From assembly GCF_900101605.1 (NCBI RefSeq), contig NZ_FMUR01000005.1, positions 62,001 to 126,000 of the forward strand: a stretch of 64,000 nt of DNA. The letters are read 5' to 3'. The notes below the pieces were generated by a model. It made no database searches. It saw only the letters and a list, made by a program, of their open reading frames with translations, and was not told the DNA's origin. This DNA comes from Butyrivibrio hungatei (GTDB lineage: Bacteria > Bacillota > Clostridia > Lachnospirales > Lachnospiraceae). Each line of letters opens with the position of its first letter. The first letter of the stretch is position 1. Positions 26,211 to 34,312 of the stretch are shown piece by piece. A program made the translations under genes and the position numbers.

Positions 26211-27584
26211 ATGGAAAACGGAAAGAATATCTACTCTGAAAACACACCTGAGATAGTTGAGCTTGCCAAACTGTCAGAAGCTGCTGATCAGATTGAAAAT
26301 GAGCTTTTTGTCAAGTATGACGTAAAAAGAGGACTTAGAGATTTAAACGGAAAGGGCGTACTTACAGGCCTTACACGTATTTCGGAAATAGTTGCAAAAG
26401 AAGAAAAAGACGGAAAGAGTATTCCAAAAGACGGAGAGTTGTACTTTAGAGGATATGATGTAAAGAAACTCATAAAGGCAGCATCCGACGATAACAGATT
26501 TGCTTTTGAAGAATGTGCGTATCTGCTTCTTTTTGACAAGCTACCGAGTAAAAATGAACTTAGTGATTTTAATAGACTTCTTGGCTTTTACAGAAGTTTG
26601 CCCACAAGCTTTGTAAGAGACATAATCATGAAGGCTCCGAGCAGGGATATGATGAATACCCTTGCCCGCAGTGTCCTTACTCTTTACTCTTACGATGATC
26701 TTGCGGATGATACATCGCTTCCAAATGTGCTTAGACAGAGTCTTCAGCTTATAAGTTTGTTCCCGCTTTTATCAATTTACGGATATCAGGCTTATAATCA
26801 TTACCACGAGGGTAATACTTTATTTATTCACCCTCCTCTTGAGGAACTGTCAACGGCGGAGACAATTTTGTATCTGCTAAGACCCGACAGCAAGTACACG
26901 GAACTGGAGGCTAAACTTCTTGATATCTGTCTTGTGCTTCATATGGAGCACGGCGGCGGTAACAATTCATCTTTTACAACACACGTAGTCAGCTCAAGTA
27001 TGACCGATACATATTCGGTTATCGCAGCGGCAATTGGATCTCTTAAGGGACCCAGACACGGTGGTGCCAATATCAAGGTTGTGCACATGTTCGATGATAT
27101 TGAAGCCAATGTCAAGAACTGGGAAGATGAGGCGGAAGTTGAGGCATATCTCAGAAAGATACTTAACAAGGAAGCCTTTGATAAGGCGGGACTTATTTAT
27201 GGTATCGGACATGCCATTTATTCCAAGTCGGATCCGAGAGCAACGGTACTAAAGGGCTTTGTAGAGAAGCTTGCTATAGAAAAAGGCCGCGAAGATGAAC
27301 TCAAGTTATATGAGCTTGTTGAGAAACTTGCACCGCAGATCATTAGCGGAGAGCGCAAAATGTACAAGGGTGTAAGTGCTAATGTTGACTTCTATTCAGG
27401 ATTTGTATATCGTATGTTAGGACTTCCCGAGGAACTTTATCCGACTATATTTGCCATGGCGAGAATTGTCGGATGGAGTGCTCACAGAATGGAAGAACTT
27501 GCCAACAACGGCAAGATCATTCGTCCCGCATATATGGCAATCGAGCCCAGAAAGGGCTATATGGATATGAAGGACAGAGATTAA
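26211..27584 (+). CDS. Citrate synthase
   Basis: The enzyme condenses acetyl-CoA with oxaloacetate; in anaerobes this serves glutamate synthesis. The 457-residue sequence shows RGYDVKKLIKA, LHMEHGGGNNSSFTTHVVSSS, SLKGPRHGGANIKV, GIGHAIYSKSDPRA and NVDFYSGFVY, covering the catalytic His and Asp regions. About 50 residues precede the usual start of the fold. The ATG follows GGAGGTGC by a few bases. An in-frame GTG two codons earlier overlaps the ribosome binding site. It is 15 bases upstream of deoC. Confidence 0.92.
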   Translation: MENGKNIYSENTPEIVELAKLSEAADQIENELFVKYDVKRGLRDLNGKGVLTGLTRISEIVAKEEKDGKSIPKDGELYFRGYDVKKLIKAASDDNRFAFEECAYLLLFDKLPSKNELSDFNRLLGFYRSLPTSFVRDIIMKAPSRDMMNTLARSVLTLYSYDDLADDTSLPNVLRQSLQLISLFPLLSIYGYQAYNHYHEGNTLFIHPPLEELSTAETILYLLRPDSKYTELEAKLLDICLVLHMEHGGGNNSSFTTHVVSSSMTDTYSVIAAAIGSLKGPRHGGANIKVVHMFDDIEANVKNWEDEAEVEAYLRKILNKEAFDKAGLIYGIGHAIYSKSDPRATVLKGFVEKLAIEKGREDELKLYELVEKLAPQIISGERKMYKGVSANVDFYSGFVYRMLGLPEELYPTIFAMARIVGWSAHRMEELANNGKIIRPAYMAIEPRKGYMDMKDRD

Positions 27585-27598
27585 GAAAGGGGTTCAAT

Positions 27599-28258
27599 AT
27601 GGACGAGAAAGAAATATTAAAACTTATTGACCACACTCAGCTTCAGGCAGATGCAACATGGGAAGACATTGTAAGTCTTTGTGATGATGCGGTTAAGTAC
27701 AAGACAGCGACGGTTTGTATACCGCCAACATATTTAAAGAGAGTACACGACAAGTACGGTGACGATCTCAAACTTTGCACCGTTATCGGATTCCCTCTCG
27801 GCTACAGCTGCACAGCGGCTAAGGTTGTAGAGGCACAGGAAGCCATTAAGGACGGAGCGGAGGAAATCGATACCGTCGTTAACGTCAGTGATGTAAAGAA
27901 TCACAGATATGACGAAGTAAAGAAGGAACTTGAAGAGATCAGAAAAGCGTGCGGAGATAAGCTCCTTAAGGTTATTATCGAGACATGCTATCTTACAGAG
28001 GATGAGAAAAAAGAACTCTGCAAGATCGTTACTGATGTAAAGGCTGATTATATCAAGACTTCAACTGGATTTGGCAGCGCCGGTGCAACTCTTGAAGACA
28101 TAGAGCTCTTTAAGAAAAATATCGGTCCTGATGTTAAGATCAAGGCAGCAGGAGGAATCCGTACGATCGAGGATGCTGTGGCTTATGCGGAAGCAGGATG
28201 CAGCAGGATCGGATCTTCTAAGGTATTACCTCTTGTAGTTAAGAAGTACGGACTTTAA
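27599..28258 (+). CDS. deoC: Deoxyribose-phosphate aldolase
   Basis: The 219-residue class I aldolase splits 2-deoxyribose 5-phosphate into glyceraldehyde 3-phosphate and acetaldehyde. Motifs are LIDHTQLQADAT, VCIPPTYLKR, VIGFPLGYSCTAAKV, the Schiff-base lysine in DYIKTSTGFGSAGAT and KAAGGIRTIEDA. The start is the ATG after AAAGGGG, 14 bases beyond the citrate synthase stop. The longer upstream frame is the shadow of that gene. Role: nucleoside sugar salvage. Confidence 0.95.
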   Translation: MDEKEILKLIDHTQLQADATWEDIVSLCDDAVKYKTATVCIPPTYLKRVHDKYGDDLKLCTVIGFPLGYSCTAAKVVEAQEAIKDGAEEIDTVVNVSDVKNHRYDEVKKELEEIRKACGDKLLKVIIETCYLTEDEKKELCKIVTDVKADYIKTSTGFGSAGATLEDIELFKKNIGPDVKIKAAGGIRTIEDAVAYAEAGCSRIGSSKVLPLVVKKYGL

Positions 28259-28279
28259 TATTTGAGAAAAATATTCATT

Positions 28280-28327
28280 TACTACTCACAGTTTATGGGC
28301 TTTTGGCGCTATGGATTGTGAGTAGTA
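28280..28327. other. Intergenic hairpin between deoC and the peptidase gene
   Basis: TACTACTCACA pairs perfectly with TGTGAGTAGTA around 26 bases that can pair further. No T-run follows, so it is not a typical terminator. It may be an RNA processing or stabilising hairpin. Confidence 0.5.
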
Positions 28328-28350
28328 GTGGTTTATAGGAAGAAGTAGAT

Positions 28351-30174
28351 ATGGGAACAGAGAATAAAGAAATAAAAAACAGATTGTCACAGCTTAGAAA
28401 GAAGATGAAGGAAAATGGGATTGATTATTATATGATCCCTACTGCTGACTTTCATAATTCGGAGTATTCAGCCGATTATTTTAAGACAAGAGAGTATTTC
28501 TGCGGCTTTGACGGATCAAACGGAACTCTCGTAGTAAGTGCCGATGAAGCGGGACTTTGGACTGACGGAAGATATTTCATTCAGGCTGCAAACCAGCTTT
28601 CAGGTACGGGCGTTACTCTCTTTAAAATGGGAGAAGAGGGAGTTCCGACTATAGAGAAATATCTTACGGATAATATGATTTCAGGTCAAACGTTTGGATT
28701 TGACGGAAGAGTTGTTCCCGCTGAAGAAGGAGAACTGCTTGAATATCTGGCTAAGCTTAAAAACGTGACCATAAAGATCGATAAAGATCTTGCTGAAGAA
28801 ATATGGGAAGACAGACCGACACTTCCGTGTCACGATGCGTATGTGCTTTCTGATGAACTTTGCGGCAGGTCTTTTAAAGAAAAGCTTGCTGATGTGAGAT
28901 CAAAGATGAAGGAGAATAATACTTCGATGCATCTTTTGTCCAAGCTTGATGACATCATGTGGCTCACAAACCTTAGAGGAAATGACGTTGAATGTAATCC
29001 TGTAGCTCTTTCTTACGCAATGATAACGGACGATATGTTTATCCTGTTCATACAAAGCGGAGAGATCACGGACGAAGTGCGCGCATATTGTGAGAGCAAT
29101 GATATTGTTTTAAAAGATTATGCGGAGTACGGTGAGTATCTTTCGGAGCTTGTGCTTACCGGAAATATCCTAATCGATAAGAGAAATACAAATTATCTTA
29201 CTTATAAGCTTGTTGCGGATAAGGCAAGTGAAGCGGGTTATGAGATCAAAGATTGCAGTAACCCGACAGAACTTATGAAAGCAATCAAGAATGAGACTGA
29301 GCTTAAGAATATACGTGAAGTATATTTAAGAGACAGTGCCAAGCTTACGGAGTTTATTTATTGGGTAAAAGAAAATGTCGGCAAGATCCCTATGACGGAG
29401 TATTCTGCGGCAATGAAGCTTGACGGTATGAGAGCGGAGCTTCCGGGATTTATTGAATTATCTTTTCCTACTATCAGTGCATATAATGCAAATGCAGCAA
29501 TGGCGCACTATGAGGCTACAGAGGACAGCGCTGCCGAAGTAAAAGCGCAGGGTATGCTTTTGGTGGATTCCGGCGGAACATATATGGGCGGAACAACCGA
29601 TGTAACAAGAACAATCGTTGTCGGTGAAATCTCTGATGAGATCAAGAAGCACTACACAGCGACGGTATCAGGCATGCTTGAACTTGCGGATGCGATTTTT
29701 AAGGATGGATGCACCGGAAGAAATGTAGATATATATGCGAGAAGACCGCTCTGGGATATAGGAATCGATTACAATCACGGAACGGGACACGGAATCGGAT
29801 ATATGCTGAATGTCCACGAGGGTCCTCACAACATCAGATGGAAAAACTCCGATGCCGCAAACAAAACAGAGCTTAAGCCCGGAATGATCGTATCCGACGA
29901 GCCCGGTGTTTACATTGAGGGAAGTCACGGAATACGTATCGAGAATATTGTGGAGGTCGTAAATAGAAGCGAAAGCGAATATGGAAAATTTTACGGATTT
30001 GACCATCTCACTTATGTTCCGATCGACCTTGAGGCAATAGACAAAAAGTATATGAAGCCTGAGACGGTCAAACTGCTCAACAAGTACCACAAGACAGTTT
30101 ACGACAGAATATCACCTCTTATCGAAGATGAAGAAGTGAAAGCGTGGCTCAAAAAAGCAACCGCAGAGATTTAA
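28351..30174 (+). CDS. Xaa-Pro aminopeptidase (M24)
   Basis: The 607-residue cytoplasmic metallopeptidase removes N-terminal residues that precede proline. It has the long three-domain layout: two creatinase-like N-terminal domains (DYYMIPTADFHNSEY, WTDGRYFIQA; then MHLLSKLDDIMWLTNLRG) and the C-terminal pita-bread domain. Metal ligands appear in LLVDSGGTYMGGTTDVTRT, YNHGTGHGIGYMLNVHEGP and DEPGVYIEGSHGIRIEN. It lies downstream of deoC with a hairpin between them. A giant inverted repeat begins just after the stop. Confidence 0.93.
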   Translation: MGTENKEIKNRLSQLRKKMKENGIDYYMIPTADFHNSEYSADYFKTREYFCGFDGSNGTLVVSADEAGLWTDGRYFIQAANQLSGTGVTLFKMGEEGVPTIEKYLTDNMISGQTFGFDGRVVPAEEGELLEYLAKLKNVTIKIDKDLAEEIWEDRPTLPCHDAYVLSDELCGRSFKEKLADVRSKMKENNTSMHLLSKLDDIMWLTNLRGNDVECNPVALSYAMITDDMFILFIQSGEITDEVRAYCESNDIVLKDYAEYGEYLSELVLTGNILIDKRNTNYLTYKLVADKASEAGYEIKDCSNPTELMKAIKNETELKNIREVYLRDSAKLTEFIYWVKENVGKIPMTEYSAAMKLDGMRAELPGFIELSFPTISAYNANAAMAHYEATEDSAAEVKAQGMLLVDSGGTYMGGTTDVTRTIVVGEISDEIKKHYTATVSGMLELADAIFKDGCTGRNVDIYARRPLWDIGIDYNHGTGHGIGYMLNVHEGPHNIRWKNSDAANKTELKPGMIVSDEPGVYIEGSHGIRIENIVEVVNRSESEYGKFYGFDHLTYVPIDLEAIDKKYMKPETVKLLNKYHKTVYDRISPLIEDEEVKAWLKKATAEI

Positions 30175-30182
30175 AGCGGTAA

Positions 30183-30443
30183 AACTATCCGCACCTTAGT
30201 GGCTCGCAGATTAAGTTTTTTGTCGCTTTCATCGAAATTATATTGTGCAGGAAAGTGATCAATGACCTTAAGAAAAACAGACGAGGGTATAAAAATCATC
30301 TGCAATGAACGGATAAAAAATTCTTTGGTGCATATGTGAGTTTATGAGCGCAGCATATGTTTATCCAATCCACTGACCAATATAATGTTTTGAGATGACG
30401 CGACAAAAAACTTAATCTGTGAGTTGCCTTTGGGCGGATAGTT
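30183..30443. repeat. Giant imperfect inverted repeat B
   Basis: The outer arms AACTATCCGC / GCGGATAGTT and a perfect 20-base block (30207-30226 with 30400-30419) define the structure; ATTATATTG (30237) pairs with 30378-30386. Inside is a second hairpin with GGATAAA (30311) / TTTATCC (30360) and CATATG (30331) / CATATG (30354). The loop carries TGAGCGCAGCATATGT. No gene is inside. It begins nine bases after the peptidase stop and ends about 75 bases before the 6S RNA promoter. Confidence 0.85.
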
Positions 30444-30519
30444 ATAAAAAAACATAACATACTACACGGAAATTTTAGTAATATATGTGTAAAAATACTC
30501 TTAAATCACGCGTAAAGCC

Positions 30520-30547
30520 TTGAAAAATGAGCATGTATGGATATAAT
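30520..30547 (+). promoter_or_regulatory. Promoter of the 6S-like RNA
   Basis: TTGAAA and TATAAT are separated by 16 bases, with transcription expected near 30554. Confidence 0.7.
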
Positions 30548-30553
30548 TATAGT

Positions 30554-30794
30554 AGAAGTACAAAGAACTACATGGGTAGTTCTCCTGGGATGTCCGACAA
30601 CTCCTGTGTAATTTGAACCTACATTACTTTAAACGGGACTCCTACATCATCGGTATAAATGTCACGCCTTCGGCTCTGCGCATGCGCAGACAAAGCTACG
30701 GGAGAGGAAGACAGGCATATCGGTTGCGGTAACCCACCTGGCGTCAGCTAGGAGTCAAATAACAGGAACCGGCATTTTGGGAATTACATTGGGA
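30554..30794 (+). ncRNA. ssrS: 6S RNA
   Basis: 6S RNA binds the housekeeping RNA polymerase holoenzyme by imitating an open promoter. Here two long strands pair with G-U steps and small bulges: GTAGTTCT..GGGATGTCCG..CTCCTGTGTAATTTGA on the left and TCAAATAACAGGA..CCGGCAT..GGGAATTAC on the right. They enclose a central single-stranded region and an apical part with ACGCCTTCGGCTCTGCGC and GCGGTAACCCACCTGGCGTC. CCTACATTACTTTAAACGGG and the AACCCACCTG segment fit my memory of clostridial 6S RNAs. A promoter precedes and a terminator follows. The assignment rests on fold and motif memory, not on a covariance search. Confidence 0.75.
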
Positions 30795-30796
30795 AT

Positions 30797-30828
30797 AAAA
30801 GCAGTCATATAAGTATGACTGCTTTTTC
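30797..30828 (+). terminator. Terminator after 6S RNA
   Basis: AAAAGCAGTCATA pairs with TATGACTGCTTTT around four bases, followed by TTCC. Confidence 0.85.
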
Positions 30829-30866
30829 CATGACATTTAACAGAACGTTATGGACGGGAGAGTGAA

Positions 30867-32012
30867 ATGAAGTTAGATGACAAGTTCTTTAAAAAGAAGT
30901 GGTTTTCTTACACGATCGCTACGTGTTCAGCTGTTGTTTTGTATATGATATTGTCCAATTTCTCTTCAATATTCGATGGGATAAATTCTTTTTTTGGTTT
31001 CCTGAGACCTGTGATCCTGGGCATGGTTATAGCGTATATATTTAATCCTATAGCAGTCATGCTTGAAAAAGGGATATTTAAGAAAATAAAAAAAGAGAGC
31101 AGAAGATGGAAAATGTCTGTCGCATTTACCATATTTTTTATTGTTCTTGCAGTAGTGCTTTTGTTTGTGGCACTCGTTCCGCAGCTTATCGACAGTGTTT
31201 CTAAACTGATCTCCAGTATCGGCGAGTATGTCGATCCTTCAAATAATTTTTTGAAAGACCTTGAGAGCAATAAGATTGTACAGCTTCTGGGTATTAATCT
31301 TTCTGTTTTGGAGAGCTTTGAGAAAAATGTTCTCGGTATGATAGGCAGTTATTTCTCGGATAATATGCTAAACTTTGTGAGCGGATCTTTGAATGCCGGA
31401 AAGGGAATGTTCGATCTCGTTCTTGCATTTATTTTCGCGATATATTTTCTTTTGGACAACAGAAGACTTATTAAAGGTATTTCTAAGTTCCTTAGCCTTG
31501 CAATGAATGAAAAGACATACAGAAGAACCTGTGATGTTACGGACAGATGTAATACGATCCTTATCAGATACATCAGCTTTGATATCATAGACGGAATCAT
31601 AGTCGGATTTGCAAACCTCATCTATATGCTTATAGCGGGGCAGCCGTATTCAGTGCTGATCTCGGTCATTGTCGGAGTGACAAACCTTGCGCCGACATTC
31701 GGACCTATAGTCGGTGGAGCGATAGGCGCATTCATCCTGGTTCTGGAGAATCCGTGGTATGCGCTTTGGTTTATTATTTTTACGATCATACTTCAGACTG
31801 TTGACGGATATATCCTTAAGCCCAGACTCTTTGGTGAGAGCCTTGGAGTATCACCTCTTATGATACTTGTTGCAATTGTCCTCGGAGGAAGGAAGTTTGG
31901 CGTTATAGGAATCGTACTTGCGATTCCTATTGCGGCGATAATAGATTTTATCTGGAAGGACTATGTGATAAAAAAACTTGAGGAAAAACGTTCACAGAGG
32001 TACAATATATAG
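30867..32012 (+). CDS. AI-2E/PerM-family transporter
   Basis: This 381-residue membrane protein has the AI-2E exporter-family layout: two N-terminal helices (LRPVILGMVIAYIFNPIAVMLEKG between them), a soluble region, then a helical bundle. The conserved block GVTNLAPTFGPIVGGAIGAF and the later QTVDGYILKPRLFGESLGVSPLMILVAIV split over two segments are diagnostic. Substrates vary in this family, so AI-2 export is not implied. No promoter is obvious after the 6S terminator. The ATG follows GGGAGAG. Confidence 0.85.
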   Translation: MKLDDKFFKKKWFSYTIATCSAVVLYMILSNFSSIFDGINSFFGFLRPVILGMVIAYIFNPIAVMLEKGIFKKIKKESRRWKMSVAFTIFFIVLAVVLLFVALVPQLIDSVSKLISSIGEYVDPSNNFLKDLESNKIVQLLGINLSVLESFEKNVLGMIGSYFSDNMLNFVSGSLNAGKGMFDLVLAFIFAIYFLLDNRRLIKGISKFLSLAMNEKTYRRTCDVTDRCNTILIRYISFDIIDGIIVGFANLIYMLIAGQPYSVLISVIVGVTNLAPTFGPIVGGAIGAFILVLENPWYALWFIIFTIILQTVDGYILKPRLFGESLGVSPLMILVAIVLGGRKFGVIGIVLAIPIAAIIDFIWKDYVIKKLEEKRSQRYNI

Positions 32013-32054
32013 TAGATAAATGATTTGAATTGTTTCTATTTTGGGGGTAATGTA

Positions 32055-32246
32055 ATGATAGAGTTTGTACAGAACGCTGTGGATTTTGGAAAGAAGAAGC
32101 TGGATAAAGCGATCAAATTCTGGAACGGGCTTGATGATGACAAGAAGAGACTTTACACTGTATGTGCCATTGTCGTTGTAAGCTTTGTTATCGTAGCTTC
32201 TATCGCATATAGCTTTGGCAAGAGCCGCAGAGGGAAGTTTATCTGA
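32055..32246 (+). CDS. Small single-pass membrane protein
   Basis: This 63-residue protein has an amphipathic charged start (FVQNAVDFGKKKLDKAIKFW), one membrane segment (YTVCAIVVVSFVIVASIAY) and a basic tail. It starts at an ATG eight bases after GGGGGT and 43 bases after the transporter stop. No family is recognised; the ordered charge pattern and good ribosome binding site argue that it is real. Confidence 0.6.
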   Translation: MIEFVQNAVDFGKKKLDKAIKFWNGLDDDKKRLYTVCAIVVVSFVIVASIAYSFGKSRRGKFI

Positions 32247-32307
32247 TAAAGGTGAAATGTGCCCGCAGTTATGTTTTTTATATATGATACTTTTATTTAG
32301 TATGCTC

Positions 32308-32351
32308 AAAAGAGCTTGTTAAGCGAAAAAACGTTTAGCAAGCTCTTTTTT
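32308..32351 (+). terminator. Terminator
   Basis: AAAAGAGCTTG..TAAGCG pairs with CGTTTAGCAAGCTCTTTT and runs into TTTTTA. It ends the transporter/small-protein unit. Confidence 0.85.
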
Positions 32352-32357
32352 AGTATA

Positions 32358-32388
32358 GCTCTTAGCGAGGTTTTTTCGAGCTTAGTGC
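32358..32388 (+). repeat. 31-nt hairpin repeat, copy 1 of pair 1
   Basis: This copy has the family core CGAGGT..TCGAG, with stem arms CTTAGC and GCTTAG. One outer pair is mismatched. It starts exactly 44 bases before copy 2. Confidence 0.75.
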
Positions 32389-32401
32389 GAACAATACAAG
32401 T

Positions 32402-32432
32402 TCACTTGACGAGGTTTTGTCGAGTCTAGTGA
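32402..32432 (+). repeat. 31-nt hairpin repeat, copy 2 of pair 1
   Basis: The arms TCACTTGAC and GTCTAGTGA flank the core CGAGGTTTTGTCGAG. The arm bases differ from the other copies on both sides so that pairing is kept. It lies 10 bases upstream of the -35 of the PFK promoter. Confidence 0.75.
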
Positions 32433-32441
32433 AGCTTGTAG

Positions 32442-32470
32442 ATGACAGTTATCGTTTTTTCGAATATAAT
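32442..32470 (+). promoter_or_regulatory. Promoter of the phosphofructokinase gene
   Basis: ATGACA, 17 bases, TATAAT. It lies between the repeat pair and the gene. Confidence 0.7.
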
Positions 32471-32501
32471 GGAAATATACTTTCGAAAGGGGACAGGAGT
32501 T

Positions 32502-33761
32502 ATGGTGCAGAAAAAGAAAAGAAACGTAATTGTTGGGCAATCAGGTGGACCTACCGCGGCAATTAATTCTTCACTTGCCGGCGTGTACAGGACTGCAATG
32601 GATCGCGGATACAAAAAAGTATACGGTATGATCCATGGCGTCCAAGGTCTCATGGAAGGTCGTTATGTCGATCTTTCGGATCACATTCAGTCAGGACTCG
32701 ATATCGAGCTTTTGAAAAGAACTCCCTCGGCATATCTTGGTTCTTGCAGATTCAAGCTTCCGGAGATTTTTGAAAGTAAAGAGATATACGAGAAAATCTT
32801 TGAGATTCTTGTGAAGCTTGAGATCGATTGTTTTATCTATATCGGTGGTAATGACTCCATGGATACGATAAAGAAACTTTCTGATTATGCCATCATTACA
32901 GGCTCTGATATCAGATTTGTCGGATGTCCCAAGACAATCGACAACGATCTGGCGCTTACGGATCACACACCGGGTTATGGCTCGGCAGCTAAGTATATCG
33001 GTACGTCCGTAAAAGAAATAATAAGAGACAGCTGGTCTCTTGAGACAAGTCACGGACAGGTTATCATTGTAGAAGTAATGGGAAGAAATGCAGGCTGGCT
33101 CACGGGAGCCACAGCACTTGCAAAGGGCGAAGACTGTGACGGTCCCGATGCAATCTATATGCCTGAGATTCCTTTTGAAATGGATGCATTCCTTAAGAAG
33201 ATCAAAACTCTTTTGAAGACAAAAGCATCAATAGTGGTTGCCGTATCTGAGGGTATCAGGACGAAAGACGGCAAGTACGTAAGCGACCTTGATAATTCGG
33301 TTGAGTACGTTGATGCATTCGGACATAAGCAGCTTACGGGTACAGCGAGATATCTTTGCAATGTTGTTTCCACCGAGTGCGGATGTAAGACACGTGCGAT
33401 CGAACTTTCTACACTTCAGAGAGCCGCAAGCCACTGTGCATCAAGAGTAGATATCCTTGAGGCATATGAAGTCGGCGGTGCTGCGATGAAGTCTGCCGAT
33501 GAAGGAGACAGCGGAAAGATGGTAGTCATTGAGAGGCTTTCCGACGATCCGTATCAGGCAGGAACAGAGGTAAAGGATGTTCACAAGATCGCCAACGACG
33601 AAAGACTTGTACCCAGAGAGTGGATCAGCAAAGACGGCACATATGTGACCAATGAGTTTATTACCTATGTAAGACCGTTGATTCAGGGAGATGTAGGCCC
33701 TATCATGGTTGATGGCATTCCCAGACACCTTTATAGACCCGGATTCCAGGATATCCTCTGA
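32502..33761 (+). CDS. pfp: 6-phosphofructokinase, PPi-type
   Basis: This 419-residue glycolytic enzyme phosphorylates fructose 6-phosphate. The nucleotide-site and substrate motifs read GQSGGPTAAINSSLAG, IYIGGNDSMDT, GCPKTIDNDLALTDHTPGYGSAAKY and VEVMGRNAGWLTG. The lysine in PKTIDND, in place of the Gly of ATP-PFKs, is the hallmark of pyrophosphate-dependent enzymes; the GGDD position reads GGND, which leaves donor choice less certain. I start at the ATG behind GGGGACAGGAG; longer in-frame starts overlap the promoter. The gene is monocistronic. Confidence 0.85.
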   Translation: MVQKKKRNVIVGQSGGPTAAINSSLAGVYRTAMDRGYKKVYGMIHGVQGLMEGRYVDLSDHIQSGLDIELLKRTPSAYLGSCRFKLPEIFESKEIYEKIFEILVKLEIDCFIYIGGNDSMDTIKKLSDYAIITGSDIRFVGCPKTIDNDLALTDHTPGYGSAAKYIGTSVKEIIRDSWSLETSHGQVIIVEVMGRNAGWLTGATALAKGEDCDGPDAIYMPEIPFEMDAFLKKIKTLLKTKASIVVAVSEGIRTKDGKYVSDLDNSVEYVDAFGHKQLTGTARYLCNVVSTECGCKTRAIELSTLQRAASHCASRVDILEAYEVGGAAMKSADEGDSGKMVVIERLSDDPYQAGTEVKDVHKIANDERLVPREWISKDGTYVTNEFITYVRPLIQGDVGPIMVDGIPRHLYRPGFQDIL

Positions 33762-33832
33762 TGAAAATGGCTAAAATTAAGCATTTTTAAAGGAAAAAAC
33801 TTGAAATTTCCGCATTTTTCCGCTTTTTCTTG

Positions 33833-33861
33833 TTGTTATGCTCCTGAAATGGTGGTAAAAT
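33833..33861 (+). promoter_or_regulatory. Promoter of the HU gene
   Basis: TTGTTA, 17 bases, TAAAAT, with an extended TG element (TGGTAAAAT). Confidence 0.6.
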
Positions 33862-33903
33862 GGGCAATGTAGTAAAATAAATTTCTTTTTGGAGGGAAAT
33901 TAC

Positions 33904-34182
33904 ATGAACAAGACAGAACTTATCGATGCAATCGCTAAGGAAGCAGGTCTTTCAAAAAAGGATGCTGCAGCAGCACTTAATGCTTTCACAGAGACAGTTA
34001 CTAAGGAGCTTAAGAAAAAAGGAAAGGTTCAGCTTGTTGGTTTCGGAACATTCGAGACAACAAAGAGAGCTGCTAGAACAGGTAAGAATCCTCAGACTGG
34101 CGAAGCTATCAAGATTCCTGCTTCAATAGCACCTAAGTTCAAAGCTGGTAAGGCTCTTAAGGATCTTGTAAACAAGAAGTAA
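33904..34182 (+). CDS. hup: HU-family nucleoid protein
   Basis: This 92-residue protein is a full-length HU/IHF-type DNA-bending dimer subunit. It starts MNKTELIDAIAKEAGLSKKDA; the DNA-binding arm is VGFGTFETTKRAARTGKNPQTGE and the end is FKAGKALKDLVN. The ATG follows GGAGGGAAA. It has its own promoter and a strong terminator, consistent with high expression. Confidence 0.96.
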   Translation: MNKTELIDAIAKEAGLSKKDAAAALNAFTETVTKELKKKGKVQLVGFGTFETTKRAARTGKNPQTGEAIKIPASIAPKFKAGKALKDLVNKK

Positions 34183-34191
34183 TTTTATTTT

Positions 34192-34226
34192 ATAAAAAGG
34201 CTGTGCCGTATGGTACAGCCTTTTTT
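34192..34226 (+). terminator. HU gene terminator
   Basis: AAAAAGGCTGTGCC pairs with GGTACAGCC and a run of six T residues around GTAT. Confidence 0.88.
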
Positions 34227-34312
34227 GTAGTTCTGCTATATTGAAAAAACATAAATTTTTTATTAAAATTATATTATGTAAAACTGAAGAAAACTGATAA
34301 GGACGGGTGTAT

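Noticed and set aside
32358..32432. CRISPR-like array of 31-base repeats
   Set aside because: Only two copies per locus, spacers of just 13 bases, hairpin-forming repeats with varying arms and no cas genes.
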